From Pusillimonas sp. T7-7 (GTDB lineage Bacteria > Pseudomonadota > Gammaproteobacteria > Burkholderiales > Burkholderiaceae_B), in contig NC_015458.1 in the NCBI RefSeq assembly GCF_000209655.1, forward strand, positions 3,410,001-3,474,000: a stretch of DNA of 64,000 nt, written 5' to 3'. The translations under genes and the position numbers were made by a program. The notes under the pieces are model-generated. The model saw nothing but the letters and a program-made list of their open reading frames with translations. It did no database searches and had not been told where the DNA came from. Positions 8,240-17,260 of this stretch are shown here, in pieces; the first letter of the stretch is position 1; each line of letters begins with the position of its first letter.

Positions 8240-9133
8240 CTATGTAAAGTCGTATAGGCGAGCGGGGTTATTGACAAGAATCCCATCGCGTACTGTTGGG
8301 TCTGGCGCCCATCGTGCCAATTGCTGCAACAGACGGCCGGTATTGGGCATGTCCTTGAGGTCGACATGAGGCCAGTCGCTGCCCCATAGCATTCGATCTG
8401 CTGCGGTGTCGATTAGGGTTTGGGCAAATATATCTACGTCTGAAAATTGGTCAAAGTCGGTGCTTAGGCGATAGGCGCCCGATAGCTTTACCCAGGTCTG
8501 ATGATTGCGCACCAAAGACAGTAATGCTTGGAAGCCATCATGGTCCACACCCAGTGACGCGGGCATATGCCCCATGTGGTCGATCACAATCGGGCAGGAC
8601 AGAGCGGTAAGTCTGGGCAGCAAGGTGGGCAGCTCGCGCGCATCCAGCAGGAGCTGCATGTGCCACCCGAGCTGCGCAATGCGCTTGGCGAGCGTCTCCA
8701 TTGCATCAAAGCCAACACCGCCGCCGAACAGTACATTTAAACGGACGCCGCGCACACCGGCTTGGTGCAATTTTTCAAGCTCTTGGTCAGAAACGGTTGG
8801 TGCGACTACGGCAACACCACGCAAGCGATCTGGATGGCGCTTCAAGATGCTAGTCATGTAACGGTTGTCAGTGCCATATACACTGACTTGCACCAGCACG
8901 CCTCTGGTCATTCCGGTTGCGTCTAGCATGTGAAGATAGGCCTCTTCTGGGGCTGGTGCAGGGGTATAAGAGCGTAACGGTGTCAACGGGTATGTGGCGG
9001 TATCACTGGCGATGACATGCGCATGTGTATCGCAAGCGTTGGCGGAGACTAGAAAGCCGGGTGGTTCGATGTTGGTCAGAGGAGCCAGGCAAGGCGAGGC
9101 CAGTTTTTCCTGCAAGGTGTTTTTATCCGTCAT
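8240..9133 (-). CDS. Amidohydrolase 2 family metal-dependent hydrolase (PDC-lactonase-like)
   Basis: A 297-residue TIM-barrel hydrolase of the amidohydrolase-2/COG3618 group, which includes 2-pyrone-4,6-dicarboxylate lactonase. It shows the metal-binding CDTHAHV strand near residue 34, the barrel signature GVRGVRLNVLFGG, the DHMGHMP strand and the terminal WGSDWPHVDL motif carrying the catalytic Asp. It is the last gene of a minus-strand trio with a CoA-transferase and an enoyl-CoA hydratase. I infer hydrolysis of a lactone or cyclic intermediate in the breakdown of an aromatic or cyclic acid; the exact substrate is unknown. Confidence 0.8.
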   Translation of the reverse strand: MTDKNTLQEKLASPCLAPLTNIEPPGFLVSANACDTHAHVIASDTATYPLTPLRSYTPAPAPEEAYLHMLDATGMTRGVLVQVSVYGTDNRYMTSILKRHPDRLRGVAVVAPTVSDQELEKLHQAGVRGVRLNVLFGGGVGFDAMETLAKRIAQLGWHMQLLLDARELPTLLPRLTALSCPIVIDHMGHMPASLGVDHDGFQALLSLVRNHQTWVKLSGAYRLSTDFDQFSDVDIFAQTLIDTAADRMLWGSDWPHVDLKDMPNTGRLLQQLARWAPDPTVRDGILVNNPARLYDFT

Positions 9134-9155
9134 GTCATGCCTCCGCTTGCGATTG

Positions 9156-10364
9156 TTATGGTTTCGGTTCTGCGACCACGCCCTGCGTCAATAGATCCTC
9201 AATCTGGCCGTCAGTGTAGTCATGCTCGCGTAGAATATCTCGTGTATGTTCGCCCAACAGTGGTGCCGGGCGTCGAACGTTGGCTGGCGTTTCAGAAAAT
9301 CTGATGGGCAGTGCCAGCGCGTGCCCCTTCCCAGCGACGGGGTGTTCGACGTCGACCACCATATGGCGAGCCTGTACCTGAGGGTGGTTAAGGGCTTGCT
9401 CAATATTGTTGACTGGGCCGACGGGGATTCCAGCCTTGTCAAATATTTTCAGCCATGTTTCAGTTGTTTGTGCTGAAAGCTCGGTGGAAATCAAGTCAGC
9501 CAGTTCGTCTTCATTGTTCTTGCGCTGTGCGTTGGTGTTGAAGCGGGTGTCGCTCTTCCATTCCGGGTGGCCAAGTGTGTCGGCAATGCGTTCCCAGTTG
9601 GCCTGATTGGCGCCACCGAGCACCAGCCAGCTGTTTTTGGTTCGAAAGGCCTGGTACGGGGCACTAAGCGGGTGTCCGGAACCAGAGGCGCTTAGCGATT
9701 GGCCTGTTTGAAAGTACATGGATGCGAACCAATACATTTGTTGCAACGACGCATCCAGCAGCGAGGTTTCAACAAATTGCCCGCGCCCGCTATTGGCGCG
9801 ATGTAGAAGTGCAGACAAGATACCCACAACAGCCAGTATTCCAGAGTTGATGTCGGCAACCGAATTGCCCGGCTTGAGCGGATTGCCCCCTTTTTCGCCA
9901 GTGACGCTCATGATGCCGCTGAACGCTTGGGCGATCAGATCGAATCCGCCTTTGTCGGCATAAGGGCCTGTGCGCCCGTAGCCGGAGATGGCGCAATAAA
10001 TCAGGCGTGGGTTGATTTTGGAAATATCTTCCCACCCCAGGCCCAGACGGTCCATGGCGCCCTTGCGATAGTTTTCAAGAAATACATCACTGCGCTCCGC
10101 CATGCGTTTGATGATCTCTTGACCCGCCGGAGTTTTCAAATTGATGGCCAGCCCACGCTTATTACGATTGAGCATGACGAATGGAGCAGGCAGCGCATTA
10201 GTTGAGTTGCCGGTATAAACGCGTGAGTCGTCACCGTGGGGAAACTTTTCCACCTTGATGACATCGGCGCCCAAGTCGGCAAGCATTAAGCCGCAGGTGG
10301 GGCCGGCCATGATCTGGGCGAGCTCCAGTACGCGTACTCCAGAAAGGGGAAGGGGACTAGACAT
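9156..10364 (-). CDS. CaiB/BaiF family (class III) CoA-transferase
   Basis: A 402-residue class III CoA-transferase, of the type that moves CoA from an acyl-CoA donor to a carboxylic acid. The start SGVRVLELAQIMAGPTCGLM and the following LGADVIKVEKFPHGD are diagnostic, and the catalytic aspartate is expected at Asp171 in the GNSVADINSG segment, matching Asp169 of formyl-CoA transferase. The C-terminal LGEHTRDIL motif is present. It lies between the amidohydrolase and an enoyl-CoA hydratase on the same strand, so it probably activates the acid imported by the divergent TRAP system. Confidence 0.88.
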   Translation of the reverse strand: MSSPLPLSGVRVLELAQIMAGPTCGLMLADLGADVIKVEKFPHGDDSRVYTGNSTNALPAPFVMLNRNKRGLAINLKTPAGQEIIKRMAERSDVFLENYRKGAMDRLGLGWEDISKINPRLIYCAISGYGRTGPYADKGGFDLIAQAFSGIMSVTGEKGGNPLKPGNSVADINSGILAVVGILSALLHRANSGRGQFVETSLLDASLQQMYWFASMYFQTGQSLSASGSGHPLSAPYQAFRTKNSWLVLGGANQANWERIADTLGHPEWKSDTRFNTNAQRKNNEDELADLISTELSAQTTETWLKIFDKAGIPVGPVNNIEQALNHPQVQARHMVVDVEHPVAGKGHALALPIRFSETPANVRRPAPLLGEHTRDILREHDYTDGQIEDLLTQGVVAEPKP

Positions 10365-10428
10365 GATGCTTATTCCAAGGAGATGTGTGTTTACTTTAAA
10401 AAGCTGTTTGCGATATACGCTGATTCAC

Positions 10429-11217
10429 TCAACGGCCTTTGAATCGAGCAGGTCGTTTTTCGTGCCAAGCGGTAACGCCTTCCTGAATGTCTTGCGATCG
10501 CAAGCAGGCGGTTTCGTTGCCGCTGAACAAGTCGACATCCAGGGCGTCCTGTGCCAACTGATTAAGTGCTTGCTTCATACCGTGTATGGCAAGTGGCGCC
10601 ATGTTTGCGGCAACTTGCGCTGATTTTTGCGCTTCATCTTCCAGCGATTCGGCGGGAACAATGCGGTCAAGAAATCCGGTTTGCAGCATTTGCTCTGCGT
10701 CCATGTTTTCAGCAAATAAAAATAGACGTTTCGCCGTGTTGAAACCAAGGCGGCTGACATAGCGCTTCATGCCGCTTAAGTAGTAGTGCAAGCCTAGTTT
10801 TGCGGCCGGCATGAACATCTTTGTATGGGGCACGCCCAGTCTAAGATCACAGGCGAGTGCCAGATCGGTGGCGCCGCCGTATATGCCGCCGTTCAAGGCG
10901 CAGATGACAGGCTGGGGAATGGCTTCAAACGCATCGACCATGGGTCCGAAAGGGTTGGCTGCCGTCGAGGCTGTCGGGTCTTCTTCCACGGTGGACAAAA
11001 TAGATGTCAGGTCGTAGCCCGAGCTGAAGTGTTTTCCGGTGCCGGTAAGGATCACGGCGCGTATATCTGGATTGGCAGCTATGCTTTTGGCGTGCTGCAG
11101 CAAAACGTCTAGGTCGCCATGCTCAATACGATTGGCACAACTGGGGCGATTCAAGCGGATGGTGGCGATTGCGCCTGCAATGCTAAGCAAGGGCGCACTG
11201 TCGGGAATAGGAGTCAT
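10429..11217 (-). CDS. Enoyl-CoA hydratase/isomerase family protein
   Basis: A 262-residue crotonase-fold enzyme. The first oxyanion strand is AVILTGTGKHFSSGYDLTSI and the second is CALNGGIYGGATDLALACDL. In the second, one of the two usual catalytic Glu positions is replaced by Gly/Ala (GIYGGATDL), so simple hydratase chemistry is not certain; isomerase, hydrolase or ring-cleaving activity are alternatives in this superfamily. It is the first gene of the minus-strand trio and faces a divergent promoter with a palindromic operator. Confidence 0.85.
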   Translation of the reverse strand: MTPIPDSAPLLSIAGAIATIRLNRPSCANRIEHGDLDVLLQHAKSIAANPDIRAVILTGTGKHFSSGYDLTSILSTVEEDPTASTAANPFGPMVDAFEAIPQPVICALNGGIYGGATDLALACDLRLGVPHTKMFMPAAKLGLHYYLSGMKRYVSRLGFNTAKRLFLFAENMDAEQMLQTGFLDRIVPAESLEDEAQKSAQVAANMAPLAIHGMKQALNQLAQDALDVDLFSGNETACLRSQDIQEGVTAWHEKRPARFKGR

Positions 11218-11273
11218 GCTATCGGTAGGTTAGAAAACAGGTTGATTTGATTTGTATGCAACCATAGCACTTC

Positions 11274-11283
11274 TGGTATACCA
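11274..11283. promoter_or_regulatory. Palindromic GntR/FCD-type operator
   Basis: TGGTATACCA is a perfect 10-bp palindrome in the AT-rich divergent promoter between the enoyl-CoA hydratase and the alpha/beta hydrolase. It fits the GT-N-AC core with flanking inverted bases typical of FadR/FCD-subfamily GntR repressors. Such a regulator is encoded about 3.8 kb downstream in the same cluster. I infer that it controls both arms. Confidence 0.6.
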
Positions 11284-11381
11284 CGTAAACATTAAAAAAT
11301 ACTAGGCTAACTACCAATACATAAACTTTGTATCTGCGAGTATATTTTTCTCTATCATTTTCACGAGACAGGTTTCGCTAT

Positions 11382-12200
11382 ATGCCTTTCGCAGCTGTTA
11401 ACGGTGTTGAGCTTTACTATGAAGAGGCCGGCGCCGGTGAACCGATTCTGTTCATTCACGAACTGGCGGGCGATTTTCGCAGTTGGGAACCGCAGTTGCG
11501 GGCTTTTTCACGCCACTACCGATGTATCACATACAGCGCCCGGGGCTATCTTCCTTCATCGGTGCCGGCTGATCCAGCCGTTTACTCGCAGCAGCAGGCG
11601 GCTGCTGATGCTTTGGGTTTGCTGGACCATCTTGGTGTAGATCGGGCACATATTGTTGGGTTGTCTATGGGCGGCTTTGCAAGCTTGCAGTTTGGTATTG
11701 ACTTCCCCGACCGCGTTTTATCTTTGACTGTTGCCAGCTGTGGCAGCGGGGCCGAGCCTGCCGTCTACAAGGAAAAGCAAGCGGGGTTTCTACGCCTGGC
11801 GCAACAGATTCGCGAGCAAGGCATGGACGCTTTTACCGAGATATGTAACGGCGATAGCACTCGAAACAGTTTTTTGCGTAAAGACCCGCGTGGCTGGTCG
11901 GAATTCATCACACAGTTGGCGTCGCATTCAGCGCAAGGAACGGCGCTGACCTTGCAATGCGTTCAAGGAGGGCGGCCTTCGCTGTGGGCTTATGAAGACA
12001 AGCTGGCTGCCATCGCCGCCCCGACGCTGATTGTGGCCGGCGACAGGGATACCCCTGTGTTGCAACCCAGTTTGTTCCTGGCGCAAATCATTCCGCAAGC
12101 CAGTTTGGCCGTTATGCCTGATTCGGGGCATGTACTGAATTTAGAAGAGCCCGATCTATTCAATCAATTATTACGACGTTTTTTATCAGGTATGCGCTGA
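11382..12200 (+). CDS. Alpha/beta hydrolase (enol-lactone-hydrolase-like)
   Basis: A 272-residue alpha/beta-hydrolase. The nucleophile elbow is GLSMGG, preceded by an oxyanion-hole segment in FIHELAGDFRSWEPQLRAF; the acid is in GDRDTPV and the catalytic His is in DSGHVLNLEEP. The pattern is like beta-ketoadipate enol-lactone hydrolases and ring-cleavage-product hydrolases. The oxyanion motif reads HELAGD where HGxGG is usual. I chose ATG 11382 because GAGACAGG precedes it and family homology begins there; an in-frame TTG at 11328 would add 18 unconvincing residues. It leads the plus arm of the cluster, ahead of the TRAP genes. Confidence 0.85.
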   Translation: MPFAAVNGVELYYEEAGAGEPILFIHELAGDFRSWEPQLRAFSRHYRCITYSARGYLPSSVPADPAVYSQQQAAADALGLLDHLGVDRAHIVGLSMGGFASLQFGIDFPDRVLSLTVASCGSGAEPAVYKEKQAGFLRLAQQIREQGMDAFTEICNGDSTRNSFLRKDPRGWSEFITQLASHSAQGTALTLQCVQGGRPSLWAYEDKLAAIAAPTLIVAGDRDTPVLQPSLFLAQIIPQASLAVMPDSGHVLNLEEPDLFNQLLRRFLSGMR

Positions 12201-12277
12201 TACCACGGTGCCTGAATAACATTGGCTAAAGCGACAACACGCTTGGCTTATATATCTTTATAAAGGGGAGACTCCTG

Positions 12278-13276
12278 ATGAAAATGACCAAGAAGCTGGT
12301 AGCCGGCTGCCTGTTTGCCTCAATCTCGGTACTTGCCGCGGTACCGTTCACCGCGTCGGCGGCCACTAAACTGAAGCTGGGTTGGACGACCACCGATAGT
12401 CCTAACGATCCGTACGCTGCCGGGGCGCATGCCTTTGGCGATGCCATCGCGAAAGCATCCAACGGCGAGATCACCGTGCAGTATTATCCCAACCGTCAAT
12501 TGGGTGATGAAAAGCAAATGCTGGAAGGCTTGCGTTTTGGCACGATTGACGCTGCGGTAATCACCAATGCGGTGGTGGCTCAAATGGAACCGGCGTTTCA
12601 GTTGAATGACCTGCCGTTCATGTTTGCCGACGAAGAGCACGCATACCAATTGCTGGATGGTGAGGTGGGGCAAGAACTAGCCGCGAAACTCGATGCCAAG
12701 GGCGTCAAAGTGCTGGGCTATATGGAAGGCGGATTCCGGCACATGCTTAATAACGCACGACCGGTCAACAGTCCCGCCGATGTGGAAGGCGTGAAATACC
12801 GGGTCATGCAGAACCCCGTGTTCATTGATATGTTCAATGCACTGGGCGGCTCGGCGGTTCCCATGGCCTGGGGCGAAACGTTCACGGCCGTGCAGCAAGG
12901 CACAATCGATGGGCTGGAGATTCCGCTTGCGGTGATCGTGGGCAATAAGTACTACGAGATCACAAAATACCTGTCGTTGACCGGTCATACTTATTCCGCG
13001 AATCTGCTGCTGATGTCCAAACGCGCCTTCAATAAACTGACACCCGAGCAACAGGCCCAGGTGACCGAGGCGGCCAAGATCGCGACGGCGGCGCAGCGCA
13101 AGGCGAACGTAGAGGCTGTGCAAATGCTTATTACGGAAGCCAAAGACAATGGCATGCAGGTTAACCGTCTAGAAAGCACGCAGGCGTTCCGTAAGGCGGT
13201 TGAGCCCATTTATGCCAAATATCGCGAGCAGATTGGTGCTGACCTGATGGACATGGCTCTGAAAACAGCGAAGTAA
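12278..13276 (+). CDS. TRAP transporter periplasmic substrate-binding protein (DctP family)
   Basis: A 332-residue exported protein with a cleavable signal peptide (KKLVAGCLFASISVLAAVPF, cut near the TASA-A site). It has DctP landmarks: QYYPNRQLGDEKQMLEGLR, LPFMFADEEHAYQLLDGEVG, and Arg175 in GVKYRVMQNP, the arginine expected to hold the substrate carboxylate. The QQGTIDGLEIPLAVI motif follows. It would capture an organic acid in the periplasm for the adjacent DctQ and DctM proteins. From its cluster I infer an aromatic or cyclic carboxylate, but the ligand is not readable. Confidence 0.9.
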   Translation: MKMTKKLVAGCLFASISVLAAVPFTASAATKLKLGWTTTDSPNDPYAAGAHAFGDAIAKASNGEITVQYYPNRQLGDEKQMLEGLRFGTIDAAVITNAVVAQMEPAFQLNDLPFMFADEEHAYQLLDGEVGQELAAKLDAKGVKVLGYMEGGFRHMLNNARPVNSPADVEGVKYRVMQNPVFIDMFNALGGSAVPMAWGETFTAVQQGTIDGLEIPLAVIVGNKYYEITKYLSLTGHTYSANLLLMSKRAFNKLTPEQQAQVTEAAKIATAAQRKANVEAVQMLITEAKDNGMQVNRLESTQAFRKAVEPIYAKYREQIGADLMDMALKTAK

Positions 13277-13287
13277 AGGTGTATGTC

Positions 13288-13761
13288 ATGCGAAAAATGT
13301 TCTCGCTTCTGGACAGGGCGCTCAGATATGTTGCGGTCATATTGGTTTTAGCCATGTTGGCCATACTCGCGCTGCAGGTTGCCATGCGTTATGTGGGCAA
13401 TATTGCATTGTCCTGGAGCGAGGAGCTGTCGCTTTTAGGTTTCGCATGGGTGATTGTGATTGCCGGTGCGGTGGGGATCCGGTCCGGGCTGCATTCACGC
13501 ATGGCTTTCCTGGTGGAAAATTTGTCCACAGGCCTGCAGCCCTGGTGTGAGCGCGTGATTGCCGCATTGGTGCTTTTTCTTGGTGTGGTGATGTTGTTCA
13601 GCGGGTGGAGCTACGTACAGGAAACGGAAGGCATGTACTCGGCAGCGATTCGCTATCCCATGATCTGGCTTTACGCCGCAGCGCCGGTGTTTGGTGCTCT
13701 GATTGCCATTTTTTCTCTTGAAAGCCTGATCTACGGCGGTCCACAGGAAGTCGATTCATGA
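13288..13761 (+). CDS. TRAP transporter small membrane subunit (DctQ family)
   Basis: A 157-residue protein with four membrane segments, as usual for DctQ. The typical ALQVAMRYVGNIALSWSEEL segment near residue 35 is present, followed by a GAVGIRSGLHSRM loop. I prefer ATG 13288 because AAAGG sits eight bases upstream; a GTG at 13279 is the alternative. It lies twelve bases after dctP and overlaps dctM by four bases (ATGA), which indicates translational coupling of the three TRAP subunits. Confidence 0.88.
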   Translation: MRKMFSLLDRALRYVAVILVLAMLAILALQVAMRYVGNIALSWSEELSLLGFAWVIVIAGAVGIRSGLHSRMAFLVENLSTGLQPWCERVIAALVLFLGVVMLFSGWSYVQETEGMYSAAIRYPMIWLYAAAPVFGALIAIFSLESLIYGGPQEVDS

Positions 13762-15023
13762 GCCTTGTGTCTTTGGTTTTATCCGCCGGCTTCGGCGGCC
13801 TGATTGTTTTTGGCATTCCCTTTGCGTTTGCAATCGGCCTGGTGATGATTGCCGGCCTGTATCTGGCCGACATTGATCTGATTGTTTTGCCACAAACTTT
13901 TATTGCAGGCACGCAATCGTTTTCGCTGCTGGCGATACCGTTCTTCATGCTGGCTGGCGAGCTGATGTCCGCTGGCGGACTTTCTGAGCGTCTGGTCAAA
14001 GTCGCCGAGGTGCTGGTGCGACATTTGCGCGGCGGGCTTGGCCATGTCACAGTTCTGGCGGCCCTGATTTTTGCCGCTATATCGGGGTCAGCGCCGGCAA
14101 CCACGGCTGCTATAGGGGTAGTGATGGTGCCGGCTATGGCAAGTCGCGGCTATAGCAAGGCGTTTGCTGTCGCCCTGGTAGTGTGCGCTGGAGTGCTGGC
14201 TCCCTTGGTGCCCCCGTCGATTGCATTTGTGATTTGGGGGGTTATCTCAGAGCAATCCATTGCACGTTTATTTGCCGCTGGTATTATTCCGGGCCTGCTT
14301 ATGGCGGCGGGCATGATGTGTATATGTTGGCTGCATGCCAGAAAGCAAAATATTCCAGTGCAGTCGCGTGCGTCTTTTACCGAGGTGATCTCGGCCTTTC
14401 GTGAGGGTTTCTGGGCCTTGCTGGCTCCGGTTATTGTCCTGGGCGGTATTTACGGGGGGATATTCACCCCGACCGAAGCGTCGGTGGTCAGTTGTGTTTA
14501 TGCCTTGTTCGTTGGCGCAGTCATCGAGCGTCGCCTGACATGGAAAACGATTCCCGATATTGTGTGGCGGGCGACCCGAGTGACGGCACTGATCATGGTC
14601 ATCATTGCCTTTTCCACCGGTTTTGGTGTGCTGGTGGCTCAAGAACAATTGGCCACTCGGCTTGCCTCGTGGCTATCGCAGAATATTCACGAGCGTTGGC
14701 AGATGCTGTTGGCGCTGAATGTGGCGTTCATGCTGCTGGCGTCGGTTATGGATGAAATCGCCATCATGGTGGTGCTGGGACCATTGTTGATCGAGATCGC
14801 CAATAGCTTTCAGATCAATCCAATTCATTTTGGCACTATCATTGTTACCAATGTGGCCATTGGTATGGCGGCTCCGCCTGTAGGCTATTGTTTGTTTATC
14901 GGTATGGCGATCAGCGGCCTGAAGCTGGGGCAGGTTGCCCGTGCTATTTGGCCGTTTATTCTGGCCATGCTGGTGGTGCTGATGGTTATTACCTATGTGC
15001 CTGCCGTTACCCTGACGTTCTAG
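13758..15023 (+). CDS. TRAP transporter large permease (DctM family)
   Basis: A 421-residue permease with about twelve membrane segments. DctM signatures include LLAIPFFMLAGELMSAGGLS, the glycine-rich AALIFAAISGSAPATTAAIG segment, the LVPPSIAFVIWG motif and GGIYGGIFTPTEASVVSCVY. It would use the sodium gradient to move the substrate delivered by the cluster's DctP. The DctQ start/stop overlap and absence of terminators support one dctPQM transcript. Confidence 0.92.
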   Translation: MSLVSLVLSAGFGGLIVFGIPFAFAIGLVMIAGLYLADIDLIVLPQTFIAGTQSFSLLAIPFFMLAGELMSAGGLSERLVKVAEVLVRHLRGGLGHVTVLAALIFAAISGSAPATTAAIGVVMVPAMASRGYSKAFAVALVVCAGVLAPLVPPSIAFVIWGVISEQSIARLFAAGIIPGLLMAAGMMCICWLHARKQNIPVQSRASFTEVISAFREGFWALLAPVIVLGGIYGGIFTPTEASVVSCVYALFVGAVIERRLTWKTIPDIVWRATRVTALIMVIIAFSTGFGVLVAQEQLATRLASWLSQNIHERWQMLLALNVAFMLLASVMDEIAIMVVLGPLLIEIANSFQINPIHFGTIIVTNVAIGMAAPPVGYCLFIGMAISGLKLGQVARAIWPFILAMLVVLMVITYVPAVTLTF

Positions 15024-15086
15024 GGCATAGTGCTGTGCGGCGGTTCGATGCCGTATGTTTATTGTGTGTTTGATAGTTTTGAGTTC

Positions 15087-15815
15087 ATGGCAACTGAGCG
15101 TAAAAAGAAAACCAATCTGGCAAGTGAAGTGCAGGCGGCGCTTCAGGCGGATATCGACAATGGAGTCTTGCTGCCGGGCGACGCGCTGGATGAAAGGCTG
15201 ACGGCCGAACGTTTTGGCGTGTCGCGCACGCCTATACGGGAGGCTATTCAGCAGTTGGCCGCCGAAGGGCAGGTGCAGATAGTGCCGCGCCAAGGGATTT
15301 TTGTGGCGCGCATGTCGATCACCGAGCTGCGCGCCATGTTTGAGCTGATGGCCGAGTTGGAAGGGGCATGCGCCAGCCTGGCGGCGCGACGCATGCTGGA
15401 TCCATGGCGTACACAGATGCAGGAGGCCGTGGCCGCCTGCCTGAAGCTGGCGCAAGAAGGCGATCTCGAGAACTATGGTCGCGCCAATGTTGACTTTCAC
15501 TACGCCTTGTACGAAGCCTGTTGCAATCATTTCCTGGTTGAGCAGGTGCTGCTGTGCAGACGCCGCACCCAAAGCTATCGACGCAATCCGTTTCAGTTAC
15601 CTGGGCGCATGCTGCAGTCGGCGCAAGATCACAAGCTGATCGCGGGAGCGATTTTGGCGGGTGATGAGTTGGGTGCACGGCAAGCCATGATCGACCATAT
15701 TGCGATAAGCGGAAAAGAGTTTTCGGAATTCGTCTCGACTTTGCCCAAGGAAATGCTCGATAGCCATGATGTCGCGTACCCAGTACCCCGCGGGCATATG
15801 AAACACGGCATCTAG
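15087..15815 (+). CDS. GntR-family transcriptional regulator (FCD subfamily)
   Basis: A 242-residue regulator with an N-terminal winged helix-turn-helix (ERLTAERFGVSRTPIREAIQ) and a C-terminal all-helical FCD ligand domain that often binds organic acids through a metal site. ATG 15087 is preferred; an in-frame start at 15030 would add a Cys-rich tail lacking family similarity. It lies 60 bases after dctM and before the thioesterase. The TGGTATACCA palindrome at 11274 is the best candidate binding site, which would make it the local repressor of the cluster. Confidence 0.88.
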   Translation: MATERKKKTNLASEVQAALQADIDNGVLLPGDALDERLTAERFGVSRTPIREAIQQLAAEGQVQIVPRQGIFVARMSITELRAMFELMAELEGACASLAARRMLDPWRTQMQEAVAACLKLAQEGDLENYGRANVDFHYALYEACCNHFLVEQVLLCRRRTQSYRRNPFQLPGRMLQSAQDHKLIAGAILAGDELGARQAMIDHIAISGKEFSEFVSTLPKEMLDSHDVAYPVPRGHMKHGI

Positions 15816-15861
15816 GCGTGACAAAACTACATTTTTTACGTACTGATAGAAGCTATTTGCC

Positions 15862-16296
15862 ATGAAAGAAAGAAAAATCGTCACCAGAGACGAGCTTGCC
15901 GTCTTCGTGCCCATCACAACGCGTTGGATGGATAACGATGTTTATGGGCATGTGAACAACGTCACCTATTATTCCTTCTTTGATACGGCAGTGAACCAGA
16001 ACCTGGTCGAAATGGGCATGCTCGATATTGCCAATAGCGATGCGGTCGGTTTGGTGGTTGAAACCGGCTGTACTTATTCTGCCTCGGTGTCATTTCCCGA
16101 CAAGCTGGAAGTCGGCTTCAAGGTGGCGCATCTGGGTACAAGCAGTGTTCGCTATGAGCTGGGCTTGTTCAAGCAGGGCGAGCCCGTTGCCGCAGCCCAG
16201 GGCCACTTTGTTCATGTTTATGTTGATCGCAAAACAAGAAAGCCCGTACCTATCCCAGCGAACCTTAAGGCTGAGCTGGCCAAGCTTGCCGTATAG
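15862..16296 (+). CDS. Acyl-CoA thioesterase (4HBT hot-dog fold)
   Basis: A 144-residue single hot-dog domain protein like 4-hydroxybenzoyl-CoA thioesterase, YbgC and FadM. The active-site block [20 protein letters not shown] near residue 22 carries the conserved Asp and His, and the [19 protein letters not shown] strand is typical. It would hydrolyse an acyl- or aryl-CoA, either as a pathway step or as a safety valve that releases CoA. It is the last gene of the catabolic cluster and is convergent with galU. Confidence 0.85.
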   Translation: MKERKIVTRDELAVFVPITTRWMDNDVYGHVNNVTYYSFFDTAVNQNLVEMGMLDIANSDAVGLVVETGCTYSASVSFPDKLEVGFKVAHLGTSSVRYELGLFKQGEPVAAAQGHFVHVYVDRKTRKPVPIPANLKAELAKLAV

Positions 16297-16314
16297 CCAC
16301 GGCTGCAAAGACGC

Positions 16315-17154
16315 TTATTTCACCTCTAGGCCGTGGTACTTGCGTCCCAGTTCAACAGTGGCCTGAAAGAAGCCGGCTTTGCTGCCGCAGTCGTAGCGCA
16401 GCCCTTCATATTGCAGGCCAAACACGCTGCGCGCGGTCAGCAGGCTGGCGATGCCGTCAGTAAGTTGGATCTCGCCGCCTACACCCGCCTGGGTCTGGCG
16501 CAAATGCTGGAAAATCTCGGGTTCCAGCACATAGCGGCCCACCACAGCCAAGGTGCTGGGTGCGTCGGCGGTGGCGGGTTTTTCGACAATGCCCGAAATA
16601 TGGGTTGTATTGGGGCTGACTTGCGTACCTGAAATAATGCCGTAGCGGTTGGTGTCTTCGGGCCGGACGTTTTGTATGGCCATGACGCTGCCTTCGTGCT
16701 TGTGAGCCGCGTCGATCAGCTGTTGTGTGACCGACGTGTTGGCATCGATCAGGTCGTCGGCCAGCAAAACCACAAAAGGCTCGTCGCCCACAATGGGTGC
16801 TGCGCACAGCACGGCATGGCCCAGGCCTAGCGGGGCCGGTTGGCGTGTATAAATGCAGTTAACGTTGGAAGGCAGCACGTTGCGAACAATTTGCAGCATT
16901 TCGTGTTTGTTCTTGGCTTCCAGCTCGGCTTCAAGCTCGGGCACGCTGTCGAAATGGTCTTCGATGGCGCGCTTGTTGCGGCCAGTGATGAAGATCAGTT
17001 CGGTAATGCCTGCGGCAATGGCTTCTTCGACGGCGTACTGAATCAGCGGCTTGTCGACGATGGGAAGCATCTCTTTGGGCATGGCCTTGGTGGCCGGCAA
17101 AAAGCGGGTGCCCAGGCCGGCAACGGGAAATACAGCTTTGCGAATTGGCTTCAT
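16315..17154 (-). CDS. galU: UTP-glucose-1-phosphate uridylyltransferase
   Basis: A 279-residue nucleotidyltransferase making UDP-glucose from UTP and glucose-1-phosphate, used for LPS, exopolysaccharide and sugar interconversion. The N-terminal [20 protein letters not shown], the [17 protein letters not shown] block and [10 protein letters not shown] are textbook GalU motifs. Length matches the family. It is a single minus-strand gene whose start faces a small plus-strand ORF across a 106-base gap. Confidence 0.95.
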   Translation of the reverse strand: MKPIRKAVFPVAGLGTRFLPATKAMPKEMLPIVDKPLIQYAVEEAIAAGITELIFITGRNKRAIEDHFDSVPELEAELEAKNKHEMLQIVRNVLPSNVNCIYTRQPAPLGLGHAVLCAAPIVGDEPFVVLLADDLIDANTSVTQQLIDAAHKHEGSVMAIQNVRPEDTNRYGIISGTQVSPNTTHISGIVEKPATADAPSTLAVVGRYVLEPEIFQHLRQTQAGVGGEIQLTDGIASLLTARSVFGLQYEGLRYDCGSKAGFFQATVELGRKYHGLEVK

Positions 17155-17260
17155 AAACGGTAAAGGAAGTTGAGTTCTTGCTTAATGATACGCTAACAGT
17201 GTTGCGGCATCCGCTATACACTTCTGTCATTCACTACAGAATGGCAGTGCCACTAATTTT

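Noticed and set aside
16297..16336. Inverted repeat CCACGGC / GCCGTGG between the thioesterase and galU
   Set aside because: Arms of seven bases with a 26-base loop, partly inside galU, and no T-run; too weak for a terminator.
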